Positions 33,230 to 42,170 are shown, counted from the first letter of the stretch. The stretch is 64,000 nt of DNA from Ornithinicoccus sp045032955 (GCF_045032955.1 NZ_JBJFZU010000002.1:1-64000); one strand, 5' to 3'. Notes: a model not told the origin generated them from the letters alone. Numbers and translations: made by a program.

Positions 33230-33815
33230 GCGAGGCCAGGTCGGACAGCGTGGCCCGCAGCAGGTCGTCGTCCCGGCCGACCAGCCAGGACGCCGCGCTG
33301 CCGAAGAGCACCCCGAGCACCTGCTCGGCGACCAGCTCCACCGGCGCGTCCCACCGGCCCCCCGCGCGGTCCGTGACACCGGTCAGCAGGTCGGTCACCA
33401 GCCTGCGGTAGGTGGCGGTGCTCTCCTGCACGATGGCGCGCAGCTCGGGGTCCCGGGCCCCCATCAGGCTGAGCTCCTGCAGCACCAGCTCGGTCTCCGG
33501 GTCGGCGGTCAGCCGGTCGGCGTAGGCCCGGCAGGCGCGGGCCAGGACCTGGGTCGCACCACCCTCGAGGTCGACGGTCGAGAAGACCCGGGTGGCCCCC
33601 TCGACGTCGGCGGCGAACACCGCCTTGAGCAGCTCGTGCTTGGAGGAGAAGGCGTAGTGCACGGACCCGTGCGGCACCCCGGCCTCGGCGGCCACCGCCC
33701 GGGTGGTCACGGTCCACGCCCCCTCGCGGCGCATCACCTGCACCGCGGCCTCCACCAGTTCGATCCGGCGTCGGGCCATCGGCACCTGGGGGCGGCGTGC
33801 GCGGGCGGGGGTCAC
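33201..33815 (-). CDS. TetR/AcrR family regulator of the MFS exporter
   Basis: A 204-residue repressor: IELVEAAVQVMRREGAWTVT then TRAVAAEAGVPHGSVHYAFSSKHELLKAVFAAD (HTH), and a C-terminal ligand domain (ELVLQELSLMGARDPELRAIVQE). Its GTG overlaps the stop of the MFS gene (GTGA), so it is the second cistron of that operon. The perfect palindrome at 35467-35502 before the MFS gene is the probable operator, giving autoregulation. Confidence 0.92.
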   Translation of the reverse strand: MTPARARRPQVPMARRRIELVEAAVQVMRREGAWTVTTRAVAAEAGVPHGSVHYAFSSKHELLKAVFAADVEGATRVFSTVDLEGGATQVLARACRAYADRLTADPETELVLQELSLMGARDPELRAIVQESTATYRRLVTDLLTGVTDRAGGRWDAPVELVAEQVLGVLFGSAASWLVGRDDDLLRATLSDLASLTASRWSPG

Positions 33816-35431
33816 GCCCCGACCCTCGCAGACCCGGTTGCCGGGGTGTCCGCCGGTGCCGGGTCCGCCTCCGGGCCAGCGGTGTCCGCCGGTTCGGGGT
33901 CTGCGCCGTCGGTGACCGGACCGGCGAGCCCCCGGAACGCGATGACCACCGCGGCGAGCAGGACCACGGCGCTGGTCGCAGCCACCACGTCCATCCCGGC
34001 GACGAACGCCTGGGACGCCTGCTGCGTCAGCGCCAGCCCGACCTCGCCCGGCAGCGACCCGGCGATCTCATGGGCCGCACCCAGGGTCTGGCTCGCGCCC
34101 GCCACCTGCGCCGGGTCCAGCCCGGCCGGGGCACCGGCGCCGAGACCACGGGCATACACCGCCATCCCGAGGGTGCCCAGCACCGCGGTACCCATGGCGC
34201 CGCCGAACTCGTAGCCCGTCTCGGAGATCGCCGACGCGGCGCCCGCCCGCGAGGGCGGCGCGGTGGTGAGGATGACGTCGTTGGTCAGCGTCTCGGCCAA
34301 GCCGATCCCCAGCCCGATCAGCAGCGAGCTGGCCACGAAGGTCGACAGCGGGCCCGCGGCCTCGAGCCTGCTGGCCAGCAGCATGCCTGTCGTGAGCAGG
34401 GCGAGACCGGTGACGATCACGACCCGCACCGGCACCACCCGGGCCAGCGCCGGGGAGGTGAGGGCGCCGGCGATGGTGGCCAGCGCGAGCGGTAGCAGCC
34501 ACAGCCCCGCCTGGGCCGAGCCCATCCCGAGCACCAGCATCAGGTACTGCGGGAAGAAGAACATCACCCCGAGCAGGGTGAAGACCGCGATGACGTTGAC
34601 CAGCACGGCGGCCGAGAAGCCGGGCCGGGCGAAGAGCCGGGTGTCGATCATCGGGTGCTCCAGCCGCCGCTGGCGACGGACGAAGACGGTCAGCAGGGCG
34701 GCCCCGGCGACCAGGGTGGCCAGGTCGACCCAGCCCGCGTCCTTGACCGCGGACTTCAGCGAGTAGACGACCAGCAGCAGCCCGGCGATGGACAGCAGCG
34801 CCGACGGGACGTCGAAGGGGCCCGGGTGCGGGTCCTTGGACTCCGGCAGCAGGACCAGGGCCGCGACCATGAAGACGACCATGACGGGCACGTTGATCAA
34901 GAAGACCGAGCCCCACCAGAAGTGCTCCAGGAGCAGACCGCCCAGCACCGGCCCCAGCGCGGCGCCGCCGGAGAAGGCGGCCGCCCAGACCGCGATCGCG
35001 GCCTGCCGCTCCCGGCGCTCCGGGAAGATCGTGCGCAGCAGCCCCAGGGTGGAGGGCATCAGGGTGGCGCCGCCCAGACCCAGCAGGGCCCGCGACGCGA
35101 TGAGCATCTCCGGCGAGGTCGAGAAGGCGGCCAGCGCCGAGGCCAGCCCGAAGGCCGGCGCTCCGATCAGGAGCAGCCGGCGGCGCCCGAAGCGGTCACC
35201 GAGGCTACCCATCAGCACGAGCATCCCGGCCAGCAGGAACGAGTACAGGTCGATGATCCAGAGCAGCTGGCTCGAGCTCGGTTCCAGGTCGGCGCTCAGG
35301 GCAGGGACGGCGACCCCGAGGACGCTCATGTCGATGCTGATGAGCAGCACCGGGAGCACGAGGACGGCCAGGGCGGACCAACGGCGCAGGACGGACACGA
35401 CGACCTTCGTTTCGATCGGGGCCGACGGCAC
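33812..35431 (-). CDS. MFS drug exporter (DHA2, EmrB/QacA-like, 14 TM)
   Basis: A 539-residue transporter with about 14 hydrophobic helices. Motif A appears as MGSLGDRFGRRRLLL after helix 2; motif C-like GGAALGPVLGGLLLEHFWWGSVFLINVP lies in helix 5-6. A Pro/Asp-rich tail ends the protein. The exact GTG start is uncertain; a start a few codons inside is possible. It presumably exports a toxic compound sensed by the co-transcribed TetR protein. Confidence 0.92.
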   Translation of the reverse strand: MPSAPIETKVVVSVLRRWSALAVLVLPVLLISIDMSVLGVAVPALSADLEPSSSQLLWIIDLYSFLLAGMLVLMGSLGDRFGRRRLLLIGAPAFGLASALAAFSTSPEMLIASRALLGLGGATLMPSTLGLLRTIFPERRERQAAIAVWAAAFSGGAALGPVLGGLLLEHFWWGSVFLINVPVMVVFMVAALVLLPESKDPHPGPFDVPSALLSIAGLLLVVYSLKSAVKDAGWVDLATLVAGAALLTVFVRRQRRLEHPMIDTRLFARPGFSAAVLVNVIAVFTLLGVMFFFPQYLMLVLGMGSAQAGLWLLPLALATIAGALTSPALARVVPVRVVIVTGLALLTTGMLLASRLEAAGPLSTFVASSLLIGLGIGLAETLTNDVILTTAPPSRAGAASAISETGYEFGGAMGTAVLGTLGMAVYARGLGAGAPAGLDPAQVAGASQTLGAAHEIAGSLPGEVGLALTQQASQAFVAGMDVVAATSAVVLLAAVVIAFRGLAGPVTDGADPEPADTAGPEADPAPADTPATGSARVGA

Positions 35432-35466
35432 GGCGTCGGCTCAGAGGGATGGTGACGGCTCCATCG

Positions 35467-35502
35467 TCGCACAAGTTTGGCCATACGGCCAAACTTGTGC
35501 GA
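35467..35502. promoter_or_regulatory. 36-bp perfect operator palindrome
   Basis: TCGCACAAGTTTGGCC, spacer ATAC, then the exact complement. It lies between the divergent MFS and M50B genes, 36 bp before the MFS start. The core TTGGCC-ATAC-GGCCAA is a typical TetR-type operator. It may control both genes. Confidence 0.85.
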
Positions 35503-35540
35503 GACAGCCCGTCCACAGGTGGACCTGGCACCCTCGGCAC

Positions 35541-36245
35541 GTGCTCCTCGACCTGTGGGACCGGGCGACCACCACGCAGCCTCCGCTGCCGTGGCAGGTC
35601 GGTCTCGCGCTCGGCGGCCTCGCCCTGCTGGTCACCTGGAGCCCGCTCGGGTACCGACTGGTCCGGCACCTGGTCACCCTCATCCACGAGGCCGGGCACG
35701 CCCTCGTCGCCGCCCTGGTGGGTCGGCGGCTGACCGGCATCCGGTTGCACTCGGACACCTCCGGGGTCACCCTGTCCCGCGGCCGCCCGGGCGGCCCGGG
35801 GATGGTCGCCACCGTGCTGGCCGGCTACCCGGCACCCGCGGTGGTGGGCCTGGCGGGTGCCGTCGTGCTCGGCGCCGGGTATGCCGCCGGCCTGCTCTGG
35901 GCACTGGTCCTCACCTGCACGCTGATGCTGCTGCTGATCCGCAACCTCTACGGCCTTTGGGTGGTGCTGGCGACCGGCTCCGCGGTGGCGGCGCTCTCCT
36001 GGACGGGCTCGCCGCCGGTGGTCGCCGGGACGGCATACCTGGTGGTCTGGGCGTTGCTGCTGGCGGCACCCCGCTCGGTGGTGGAGCTGCAGCGGCAGCG
36101 GGGCCGACGGGGCGGGTCCGGCAGCGACGTCGACCAGCTGGCCCGCCTCACCGGAATCCCGGCCGGGGTGTGGATCGCGCTCTTCTGGGTCCTCTGCGTG
36201 CTCTGCCTGGCGCTCGGCGCGCGGGAGCTGCTGCCCCTCGCCTGA
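35541..36245 (+). CDS. M50B family membrane metallopeptidase
   Basis: A 234-residue polytopic membrane protein of the actinobacterial M50B-like family. The zinc motif HEAGH is at residues 49-53 (LVTLIHEAGHALVAALVGRR), followed by the family segment LTGIRLHSDTSGVTLSRG and several helices. The second metal-ligand motif of M50 may be in the LIRNLYGLWVV helix region but is not certain. The GTG at 35541 is preceded by CACCCT 6 nt upstream. It shares the palindromic control region with the MFS exporter. Confidence 0.85.
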   Translation: MLLDLWDRATTTQPPLPWQVGLALGGLALLVTWSPLGYRLVRHLVTLIHEAGHALVAALVGRRLTGIRLHSDTSGVTLSRGRPGGPGMVATVLAGYPAPAVVGLAGAVVLGAGYAAGLLWALVLTCTLMLLLIRNLYGLWVVLATGSAVAALSWTGSPPVVAGTAYLVVWALLLAAPRSVVELQRQRGRRGGSGSDVDQLARLTGIPAGVWIALFWVLCVLCLALGARELLPLA

Positions 36246-36334
36246 CCCTGGGCACCCCTTCCCCGTGGGGGTATGCTGACCGAGACCGTGCCGGGGGTGC
36301 GGTCTTCTGGCGGGGAACGGAGGAGGGACGAACC

Positions 36335-36676
36335 ATGTGCGACGGGTCCGAGACCGAGCACACGTATGTCGACAACCCCGAGATCGCCGCGCGCGCCACC
36401 CTGAGAAGTCAGGCGGCCGACCCGGTGCGTGGGATCCGGGACGTCTTCGACGGGGTCGAGCGGGCGATGGCGGCCGGCGCCTGGACCGGGGGGCCGGCGC
36501 GCAGCTGGGAGGAGGAGCTGAGCGGTCGCGTGCAGCGGGTTCGTCGCGCGACCGACGGCTTCGAGCAGGACTTCTTCGACCACGTGGCGCGATTGCCTGC
36601 TCGGGTTCCGCAGTGCGAGGTGCGCAACAGCCCGTTCCCGACCTACCCGCTGGGAGATCCCCCATGGCCCGGGTGA
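36335..36676 (+). CDS. small hypothetical protein upstream of toxin-like carrier
   Basis: A 113-residue acidic/helical protein I do not recognise (RDVFDGVERAMAAGAWTGGPARSWEEELSGRVQRV). Its size, helical content and a W-x-G-like turn (AWTGG), with position directly before an ESX/LXG-like carrier, suggest a WXG100-like partner or chaperone for secretion. A perfect GGAGGAGG ribosome binding site precedes the ATG, and TATGCT (36272-36277) is a likely -10. The end overlaps the next gene by 13 bp. The function assignment is inference. Confidence 0.7.
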   Translation: MCDGSETEHTYVDNPEIAARATLRSQAADPVRGIRDVFDGVERAMAAGAWTGGPARSWEEELSGRVQRVRRATDGFEQDFFDHVARLPARVPQCEVRNSPFPTYPLGDPPWPG

Positions 36677-38310
36677 GCGTTCACCTGGAAGAGATGGCGT
36701 CACTGGTCCGCGAGCTCCGCAAGGTCGCGGCGTCGCTCGCCGGGGATGTCGAGACGATCGACTCCGCTGTCAGGTGGAACGGTGGGGCCAAACGGATCGG
36801 TGGCGAGTCCTTCACCTCGACGCGCTTCGACAACCTCTCCGAGGTGGGCGCCTGGGCCGATGACCAGGTGCCGACACTGAGCCGCCAGCTGGACTACGCC
36901 CGGTGGCTCCAGAGCTCCACACCAGGGATGCAGGGTGAGGTCAGTTTCGACGCCGATGACGTGCCGCACCTGGACGACGAGGAGATCCAGGACCGGGCAC
37001 GCGAGGCCAACAACCTGCTGAGCACCATGCCGCCGATCTCTGACAGGCTCGTGCTGCTGCTCCAGACCTACGGCTTCGACGAGCGCTTCGCCGGCGTACT
37101 GGATCCGCCGATCGAGGCCCTCGAGATGATCCAGGTGGCTCGCGGGGAGGTCGAGCCCGAGGACCTGGAGGCCTTCGACGAGGACTACGCGGTGGTGCTG
37201 GAGTCCCTGGGGCTCATCGCCAGCCTGGAGTCCGGTCGTTACGATCCCGAGATCGCCCAGGGCTGGCTGGGGGGCCTGCCGGACTTCTCCCGGCACGGCA
37301 CCCGGGATCTGAAGCTCGAGGCCATGCTGATGTCCTACGGCACCTGGGACGAGGGCTACCTGGACGCGTTCGCGGAGAACCTCATCGAGCGGCAGCGCGA
37401 GGACCCGGAGATCTGGACCAAGACCATGTTCGGTCACTCCGGGCACTACGACTCGGTCTACAGCCCGATCCTGCCCGGCGGCGAGGAGTACAAGGACCCC
37501 TTCGTCGGCCTGATGGCAGCCCTGTCGAACAACCCCGCCGCCTTCGAGCGGGTGGTGATGGAGGCCGGCGAGGGCGCCGACATCATGGTCGACGGCGAGC
37601 GCGTGCAGATCCCCGAGCGGCTGCGCTTCCTGATGCTGGAGCGGGCCTGGCCCGAGGACGGCGGCATCTCGCTGCAGCTGGCGCTGCGCGAGGCGATGCG
37701 CTCCGATGAGCCCTGGGTCACCGACCTGCAGGAGTCGCTGGAGAACGTCGTCCAGATGGACCCGCCCAAGGAGGTCAGCTGGTACTCCTGGGCCGGCCAC
37801 GTGGGCCTCGACATCCTCGGCCTCATCCCGGTGGTCGGCAACTGGGCGGACGGCCTCAACGCCTCCTGGTACGTGGCCGAGGGCAACTACCTGTCGGCGA
37901 GCCTGTCGGCGGCGGCCCTGGTGCCGCTGCTCGGGCAGGGCACCACCCTGTCGAAGTGGGTCAACCGGATCACCCGGACCGGGCAGGCCGGGGCGCAGGG
38001 CGGCTCCGCGGTGCTCACCGTCAAGGACCTGATGGCCCTGCTCGACCCGGCGAACTTCGAGGTGCGCAACCCCGGCACGCCTCAGGAGCGGGTGCTGTTC
38101 CAGGGGCAGGAGGTCTCCGAGGACGCCGTCTTCGTCCCGGACCAGGCCTGGACCGACGGCGAGGTCGAGCTCGACCCCGACCAGACCTACCTGTTCGGCG
38201 GGTCCGTGATGGTCACCACCGGTCCCGACGGTGAGGTCCTCGAGGTCTTCGGTGACATCGACGCGCTCAACCCCGACCAGCAGGCGACGATCAGGTCGCT
38301 GGGCGGCTGA
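36664..38310 (+). CDS. polymorphic-toxin-like carrier protein lacking an obvious toxin domain
   Basis: A 548-residue protein. Residues 1-100 are helical with a WNGG turn (VRWNGGAKRIGG), like WXG/LXG type-VII targeting domains. The middle resembles the DUF6571-type region of actinobacterial polymorphic toxins (LMAALSNNPAAFERVVMEAG). Residues about 380-440 form a hydrophobic pre-toxin segment (GLDILGLIPVVGNWADGLN, LSAAALVPLLGQG). The final ~75 residues (ERVLFQGQEV, YLFGGSVMVTTGPDGEVLEVFG) look like the beginning of a nuclease-type toxin module that stops before any catalytic motif. No immunity-like gene follows. It probably works with the 113-residue protein upstream. Confidence 0.7.
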   Translation: MARVSVHLEEMASLVRELRKVAASLAGDVETIDSAVRWNGGAKRIGGESFTSTRFDNLSEVGAWADDQVPTLSRQLDYARWLQSSTPGMQGEVSFDADDVPHLDDEEIQDRAREANNLLSTMPPISDRLVLLLQTYGFDERFAGVLDPPIEALEMIQVARGEVEPEDLEAFDEDYAVVLESLGLIASLESGRYDPEIAQGWLGGLPDFSRHGTRDLKLEAMLMSYGTWDEGYLDAFAENLIERQREDPEIWTKTMFGHSGHYDSVYSPILPGGEEYKDPFVGLMAALSNNPAAFERVVMEAGEGADIMVDGERVQIPERLRFLMLERAWPEDGGISLQLALREAMRSDEPWVTDLQESLENVVQMDPPKEVSWYSWAGHVGLDILGLIPVVGNWADGLNASWYVAEGNYLSASLSAAALVPLLGQGTTLSKWVNRITRTGQAGAQGGSAVLTVKDLMALLDPANFEVRNPGTPQERVLFQGQEVSEDAVFVPDQAWTDGEVELDPDQTYLFGGSVMVTTGPDGEVLEVFGDIDALNPDQQATIRSLGG

Positions 38311-38698
38311 CGACGAACTCGACCTCGAACCCCTGGACGTTCTCCAGGAACAGGGCGGTGTGCTCCGGGCCGCCGGCGTGCGGGTAGCCGTCCGCGAACA
38401 GCTCGCTCCACCCGTGCGACCCGGCACCGGCGCGGATCGTGTCCAGCTCGGCGCGGTCCGCGACGGTCAGCGCCAGGTGGTTCAGCCCGGCCCGCATCCG
38501 GTCGTGCGGGCCGGTGACGGCCGGCGACTGCTCCAGCACGAGGTAGGGGCCTGAGGGGTGCCGCCACACCCGGCCCTGCGGCCAGGCCGGGTCGTGGTCG
38601 GCCGACCACCCCAGCCTGGGCAGCAACCACCCGAAGGCGTCCTCGCTGCCGAGCAGGTCCTCGGTCCACAGCTCGATGTGGTGCACCGGGTGGGTCAT
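38291..38698 (-). CDS. VOC family (glyoxalase/bleomycin-resistance-like) protein
   Basis: A 135-residue VOC-fold protein: HHIELWTEDLLGSEDAFGWLL, GLNHLALTVADRAELDTI and a C-terminal TALFLENVQGFEVEFV. Metal-ligand positions His and Glu (HHIEL, NHLAL, FEVEF) are present, so it may be a metal-dependent lyase or dioxygenase-like enzyme. It overlaps the 3' end of the toxin-like gene by 20 bp on the opposite strand. Confidence 0.85.
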   Translation of the reverse strand: MTHPVHHIELWTEDLLGSEDAFGWLLPRLGWSADHDPAWPQGRVWRHPSGPYLVLEQSPAVTGPHDRMRAGLNHLALTVADRAELDTIRAGAGSHGWSELFADGYPHAGGPEHTALFLENVQGFEVEFVVSRPAT

Positions 38699-38732
38699 CG
38701 GCGGCACGCTAGCAGCGGCCCCCACCCTGCCG

Positions 38733-39908
38733 TCACCGGGTGCCGGTGTAGACGCCGCGCAGCCGGAACCGCATGGCCGGCGCCGCCAGCTCCTCGACCG
38801 CGTGCGCGGTCCACCCCGCGGTCCGGGCGCAGGCGAAGAGGGCCACCCCCGCGTCCCGGGGCAGGTCGTGGGTGAGCACCAACAAGGCGAGGGCGACGTC
38901 CACGGTCAGCACCCAGTCGCGACGCTCGAGAAGCTCCGCCTCGAGGTGGCGCACCGCCGCCCAGGGAGCGGGGTCGCCGGTGCCGTGCTCGAACCGGTCC
39001 AGCAGCAGCTGGGCGCGCGGGTCCTGCTCGGTGTACACGAGGTGCCCGAAGCCGGGTGGTCGTCCCCGGACCAGTGCCGTGTCGAGTGCCTGCTGGGGGT
39101 CGCGCAGGGCCGCCCGCAGCCAGTCGACCACGGCCAGCGAGGCCGCTACGTGCACAGGGCTGTCCGCCGCCGCCAGCCCGGCGAGCAGGCACGAGTAGGC
39201 GTCGCTGCCCGCCGAGACCGCCACCCGGACCGCCGTCGTCGAGGTCGCCAGGTCGTGGTCGGCCAGCAGCACCAGGACCATGTCCAGCAGGTCGAGCGGC
39301 ACCCCGGGCAGGTATGCCGACAGCGAGGCCGCGAGCCCGGCGTCACCGGCCGGGCGGGACGGCATACCGGACACCGAGGCGGCCATCACGCCCGCGCAGC
39401 GGGCACCGGCAGACGCGAAGGCGGCAGGGCTCCGGTCGTGGCGACCGGGGTCGGTGCCGGCCGCCACCAGGACGGCGTGCTTGAACCGGTCCAGCACGGG
39501 GGTCACGGGCGGCAGCGCGGACATCACCCGGTCCAGCTGCTCCCCTCCCCCGTCCGACGCCGGTGCGGGCAGGCCCACCAGCAGGTCACGGACCTGCTCG
39601 AAGGTGGCCGCTCCGGCCAGCCGCCGGACGTCGGAGCCGCGGTAGGCCAGCGACCCGGGCCCGATCTCGGTGATCGCCGTCCGCACGTCCTCGGCGACGC
39701 CCGTGCGACGTCGACCGGAGCGCCCCGGTCCCCCCGCCACGGACTGCACCTCGCGCACGTCGAAGAGACTGCCGATCCGCGGGTCCCGGCGCACCGGGGC
39801 GAGCACGCCGCGGCTGACGTAGGCGTAGACCGTCTGCACCTTCACCCCGAGGTGCTCGGCGACCTGGGCGGTGGTCAGCTCGCCGGCCGGGCCGTCGCTC
39901 ACCGGCAC
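38733..39908 (-). CDS. HTH-citrate synthase fusion protein
   Basis: A 391-residue protein. Residues about 8-45 are a MerR/excisionase-like HTH (LTTAQVAEHLGVKVQTVYAYVSRGVLAPVRRD). The rest is a citrate-synthase fold: ADHDLATSTTAVRVAVSAGS, PPGFGHLVYTEQDPRAQLLL, and LTVDVALALLVLTHDLPRDAGVALFACARTAGWTAHAVEE, keeping the catalytic-type Asp in TVD. The usual LHGG is SPVHVAAS, so catalysis may be altered. This actinobacterial family is generally encoded next to a second citrate synthase, as here (divergent). A regulator that senses oxaloacetate or acyl-CoA is one possibility; a heteromeric enzyme another. Confidence 0.88.
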   Translation of the reverse strand: MPVSDGPAGELTTAQVAEHLGVKVQTVYAYVSRGVLAPVRRDPRIGSLFDVREVQSVAGGPGRSGRRRTGVAEDVRTAITEIGPGSLAYRGSDVRRLAGAATFEQVRDLLVGLPAPASDGGGEQLDRVMSALPPVTPVLDRFKHAVLVAAGTDPGRHDRSPAAFASAGARCAGVMAASVSGMPSRPAGDAGLAASLSAYLPGVPLDLLDMVLVLLADHDLATSTTAVRVAVSAGSDAYSCLLAGLAAADSPVHVAASLAVVDWLRAALRDPQQALDTALVRGRPPGFGHLVYTEQDPRAQLLLDRFEHGTGDPAPWAAVRHLEAELLERRDWVLTVDVALALLVLTHDLPRDAGVALFACARTAGWTAHAVEELAAPAMRFRLRGVYTGTR

Positions 39909-39915
39909 CCGTACA

Positions 39916-39946
39916 TTGACTTGATCAACGTTGACACCACATCAAC
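39916..39946. promoter_or_regulatory. TTGA/TCAA operator cluster between the citrate-synthase genes
   Basis: Contains TTGAC, the palindrome TTGATCAA (39921-39928), and the inverted repeat GTTGA-N7-TCAAC (39930-39946) in a 58-bp divergent gap. A natural binding site for the HTH of the fusion protein. Confidence 0.55.
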
Positions 39947-39966
39947 ACTACCCGCAGGCTCGGGCC

Positions 39967-41103
39967 ATGACCACGCATACCGCACCGCCCGGCCTCAAGG
40001 GTCTCGTCGTCGCCCGCACCAGCACCGGGGACGTGCGCGGCACCGAGGGCTTCTACCACTTCCGGGAGTACTCGGCGCTGGACCTGGCCCGGCACCGCTC
40101 CTTCGAGGACGTCGCCCACCTGATGATCGAGGGGCACCTGCCGGACCCGGCGGAGTCCGCCGCCTTCGCCGCCGAGCTCGCCGCCGCCGCGACCCTGCCG
40201 CACGAGCTGCTGGAGGTGCTGCTCGCGGTCGCCCGCTCCGGGCGCGACCGGGACGCCCTGGCCCGGCTACGGACCGCGGTCTCGCTGCTCGGCTCGATCG
40301 AGGGCTTCGGTCCCACCTACGGCGCGGACCGGGCCGCGGTCCGGGCCGAGGTGCTGCGGCTGGTGGCCACCGTGCCCGTCCTGCAGGCGGCGCTGCACCG
40401 GCTGCGTCGCGGGGAGGCGCCGCTGCCGCCGCGTCCCGAGCTGGGCGCAGCCGGGAGCTGGCTGTGGATGCTCTCCGGGCAGGAACCGGCGCCCGAGCAC
40501 GCCGCCGCCGTCGGGGCATACCTGGTCAGCACCATCGACCATGGCTTCAGTGCCTCCACCTTCTCGGTGCGGGTCACCACCTCCTCCGGTGCCGACGTCG
40601 CCTCCGCGGTGTGCGCCGCGATCGGGACGTTCTCCGGACCGCTGCACGGGGGAGCCCCGGACCGGGCGCTGGACGCGCTGGACGAGATCGGCAGCCCGGA
40701 CCGTGCCCGCGGATGGGTGCGGGAGCGGGTCGGGGCCGGCGAACGGATCATGGGCTTCGGGCACGCCGTCTACCGCACCACCGACCCGCGGGCGGTGCTG
40801 CTGCGAGAGTGGGCCGAGCGGCTGGGCGGACCGCTGGCCGAGCTGGCGGTGCAGGTGGAGCGGGAGGTGACCCAGGCCCTCGCCGAGCTCAAGCCGGGGC
40901 GGGAGCTGCACACCAACGTCGAGTACTACGCCGGGGTCGTGATGGAGCAGTGCGGCATCCCGCGGGAGATGTTCACCCCCACCTTCGCGGTGGCCAGGGT
41001 GGTCGGCTGGGGTGCGCACGTGCTGGAGCAGACGCAGGACCCGCGGATCATCCGCCCGGCCGCGCAGTACGTGGGCCCGGAGGCGCCGCAGCCGCTGCCC
41101 TGA
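39967..41103 (+). CDS. citrate synthase / 2-methylcitrate synthase family protein
   Basis: A 378-residue citrate synthase homologue condensing an acyl-CoA with an oxo-acid. Catalytic His motifs are present: STIDHGFSASTFSVRV, SGPLHGGAPDRAL and MGFGHAVYRTTDPRA. The position of the catalytic Asp reads NVEYYAGV (Glu319) instead of the usual NVD. The ATG at 39967 is chosen; 12 codons of upstream frame contain the operator. It is divergent from the HTH-fused paralogue. Confidence 0.9.
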   Translation: MTTHTAPPGLKGLVVARTSTGDVRGTEGFYHFREYSALDLARHRSFEDVAHLMIEGHLPDPAESAAFAAELAAAATLPHELLEVLLAVARSGRDRDALARLRTAVSLLGSIEGFGPTYGADRAAVRAEVLRLVATVPVLQAALHRLRRGEAPLPPRPELGAAGSWLWMLSGQEPAPEHAAAVGAYLVSTIDHGFSASTFSVRVTTSSGADVASAVCAAIGTFSGPLHGGAPDRALDALDEIGSPDRARGWVRERVGAGERIMGFGHAVYRTTDPRAVLLREWAERLGGPLAELAVQVEREVTQALAELKPGRELHTNVEYYAGVVMEQCGIPREMFTPTFAVARVVGWGAHVLEQTQDPRIIRPAAQYVGPEAPQPLP

Positions 41104-41117
41104 GTCAGGATGTGCGC

Positions 41118-42155
41118 ATGAGCACTGGCACTGGCACCGAGCCCTCCGTACCCGGCGACCCGACCACCGTCACCCTGACCGCGGGAGACCTGCAGGTGGC
41201 CCTGGTCAGCACCGGCGCCGCGGTGACCCGGCTGCTGGTCGGTGGCGGGTCCGGCGACGGGCCCGAGGAGGGCGTGAACGTGGTGCTCGGGCACCAGCAC
41301 CTGTCCTCCTACCGGGAGGTGGGCGGCTACCTGGGGACGGTCGTCGGTCGGTGCGCCAACCGGATCGACGGCGGGCGGTTGCCGCTGGGGGGCACCACCC
41401 ACCAGCTGGTCCGCAACGACCGCGGCAACACCCTGCACGGCGGGTCCGACGGGCTCGACCGTCGCGAGTGGCGGCTGGAGGGTGCGACCGGGACCGAGGC
41501 GACCTGGTCGCTGACCTCGCCGGACGGCGACCAGGGCTTCCCGGGGACGCTGCAGGTGCGCGTCAGGTATGCCGTGGCGCCCGGGGTGGTGAGCATCGAG
41601 TACACCGCCACCACCGATGCGCCGACGCCGGTGAACCTGACCAACCACGCCTTCTTCGCCCTCGACGGGGAGGGGGCGGGTGACACCGGTGGCCACCTGC
41701 TCGGGGTGGATGCCGACGCCTACCTGCCGACGCGGGAGGACCAGATCCCGACCGGGGAGGTGCGCGACGTCGAGGGCACCCCCTTCGACCTGCGGGAGGC
41801 GGCGGAGGTGTCCACGGTGCTGGCGGAGGAGGACGACGAGCAGGTCCGGATCGCCGGCGGCATCGACCACCACTACGTGGTGCCGGGCGAGGGCCTGCGC
41901 CGGCACGCGACCCTGGTCGGCCGCTCCGGTCGCCGGCTCGAGGTGTGGAGCGACCAGCGGGGGATCCAGGTCTACACCGGCGCGCACTTCGACGGGACCC
42001 TGCGGGGGACGTCGGGGTCCGTCTACCAACGGGGGGCCGGCATCGCCCTGGAGACCCAGGGGTTCCCGGACGCCGTCAACCACGAGAGCTTCCCGAGCGT
42101 CCTGCTCCGTCCGGGGCAGACGTACCGCTCCCGCACCGAGTGGCACCTCACCTGA
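41118..42155 (+). CDS. galM: aldose 1-epimerase (galactose mutarotase)
   Basis: A 345-residue beta-sandwich enzyme interconverting alpha and beta anomers of aldoses. Motifs: VVGRCANRIDGGRLPLGG, the catalytic His in LTNHAFFAL, substrate His region IDHHYVVPG, and catalytic Glu in ALETQGFPDAVNH. AGGA precedes the ATG. It follows the citrate synthase by 14 bp and may be co-transcribed, without a functional link. Confidence 0.94.
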   Translation: MSTGTGTEPSVPGDPTTVTLTAGDLQVALVSTGAAVTRLLVGGGSGDGPEEGVNVVLGHQHLSSYREVGGYLGTVVGRCANRIDGGRLPLGGTTHQLVRNDRGNTLHGGSDGLDRREWRLEGATGTEATWSLTSPDGDQGFPGTLQVRVRYAVAPGVVSIEYTATTDAPTPVNLTNHAFFALDGEGAGDTGGHLLGVDADAYLPTREDQIPTGEVRDVEGTPFDLREAAEVSTVLAEEDDEQVRIAGGIDHHYVVPGEGLRRHATLVGRSGRRLEVWSDQRGIQVYTGAHFDGTLRGTSGSVYQRGAGIALETQGFPDAVNHESFPSVLLRPGQTYRSRTEWHLT

Positions 42156-42170
42156 CCCTCCCCTTCTTTC

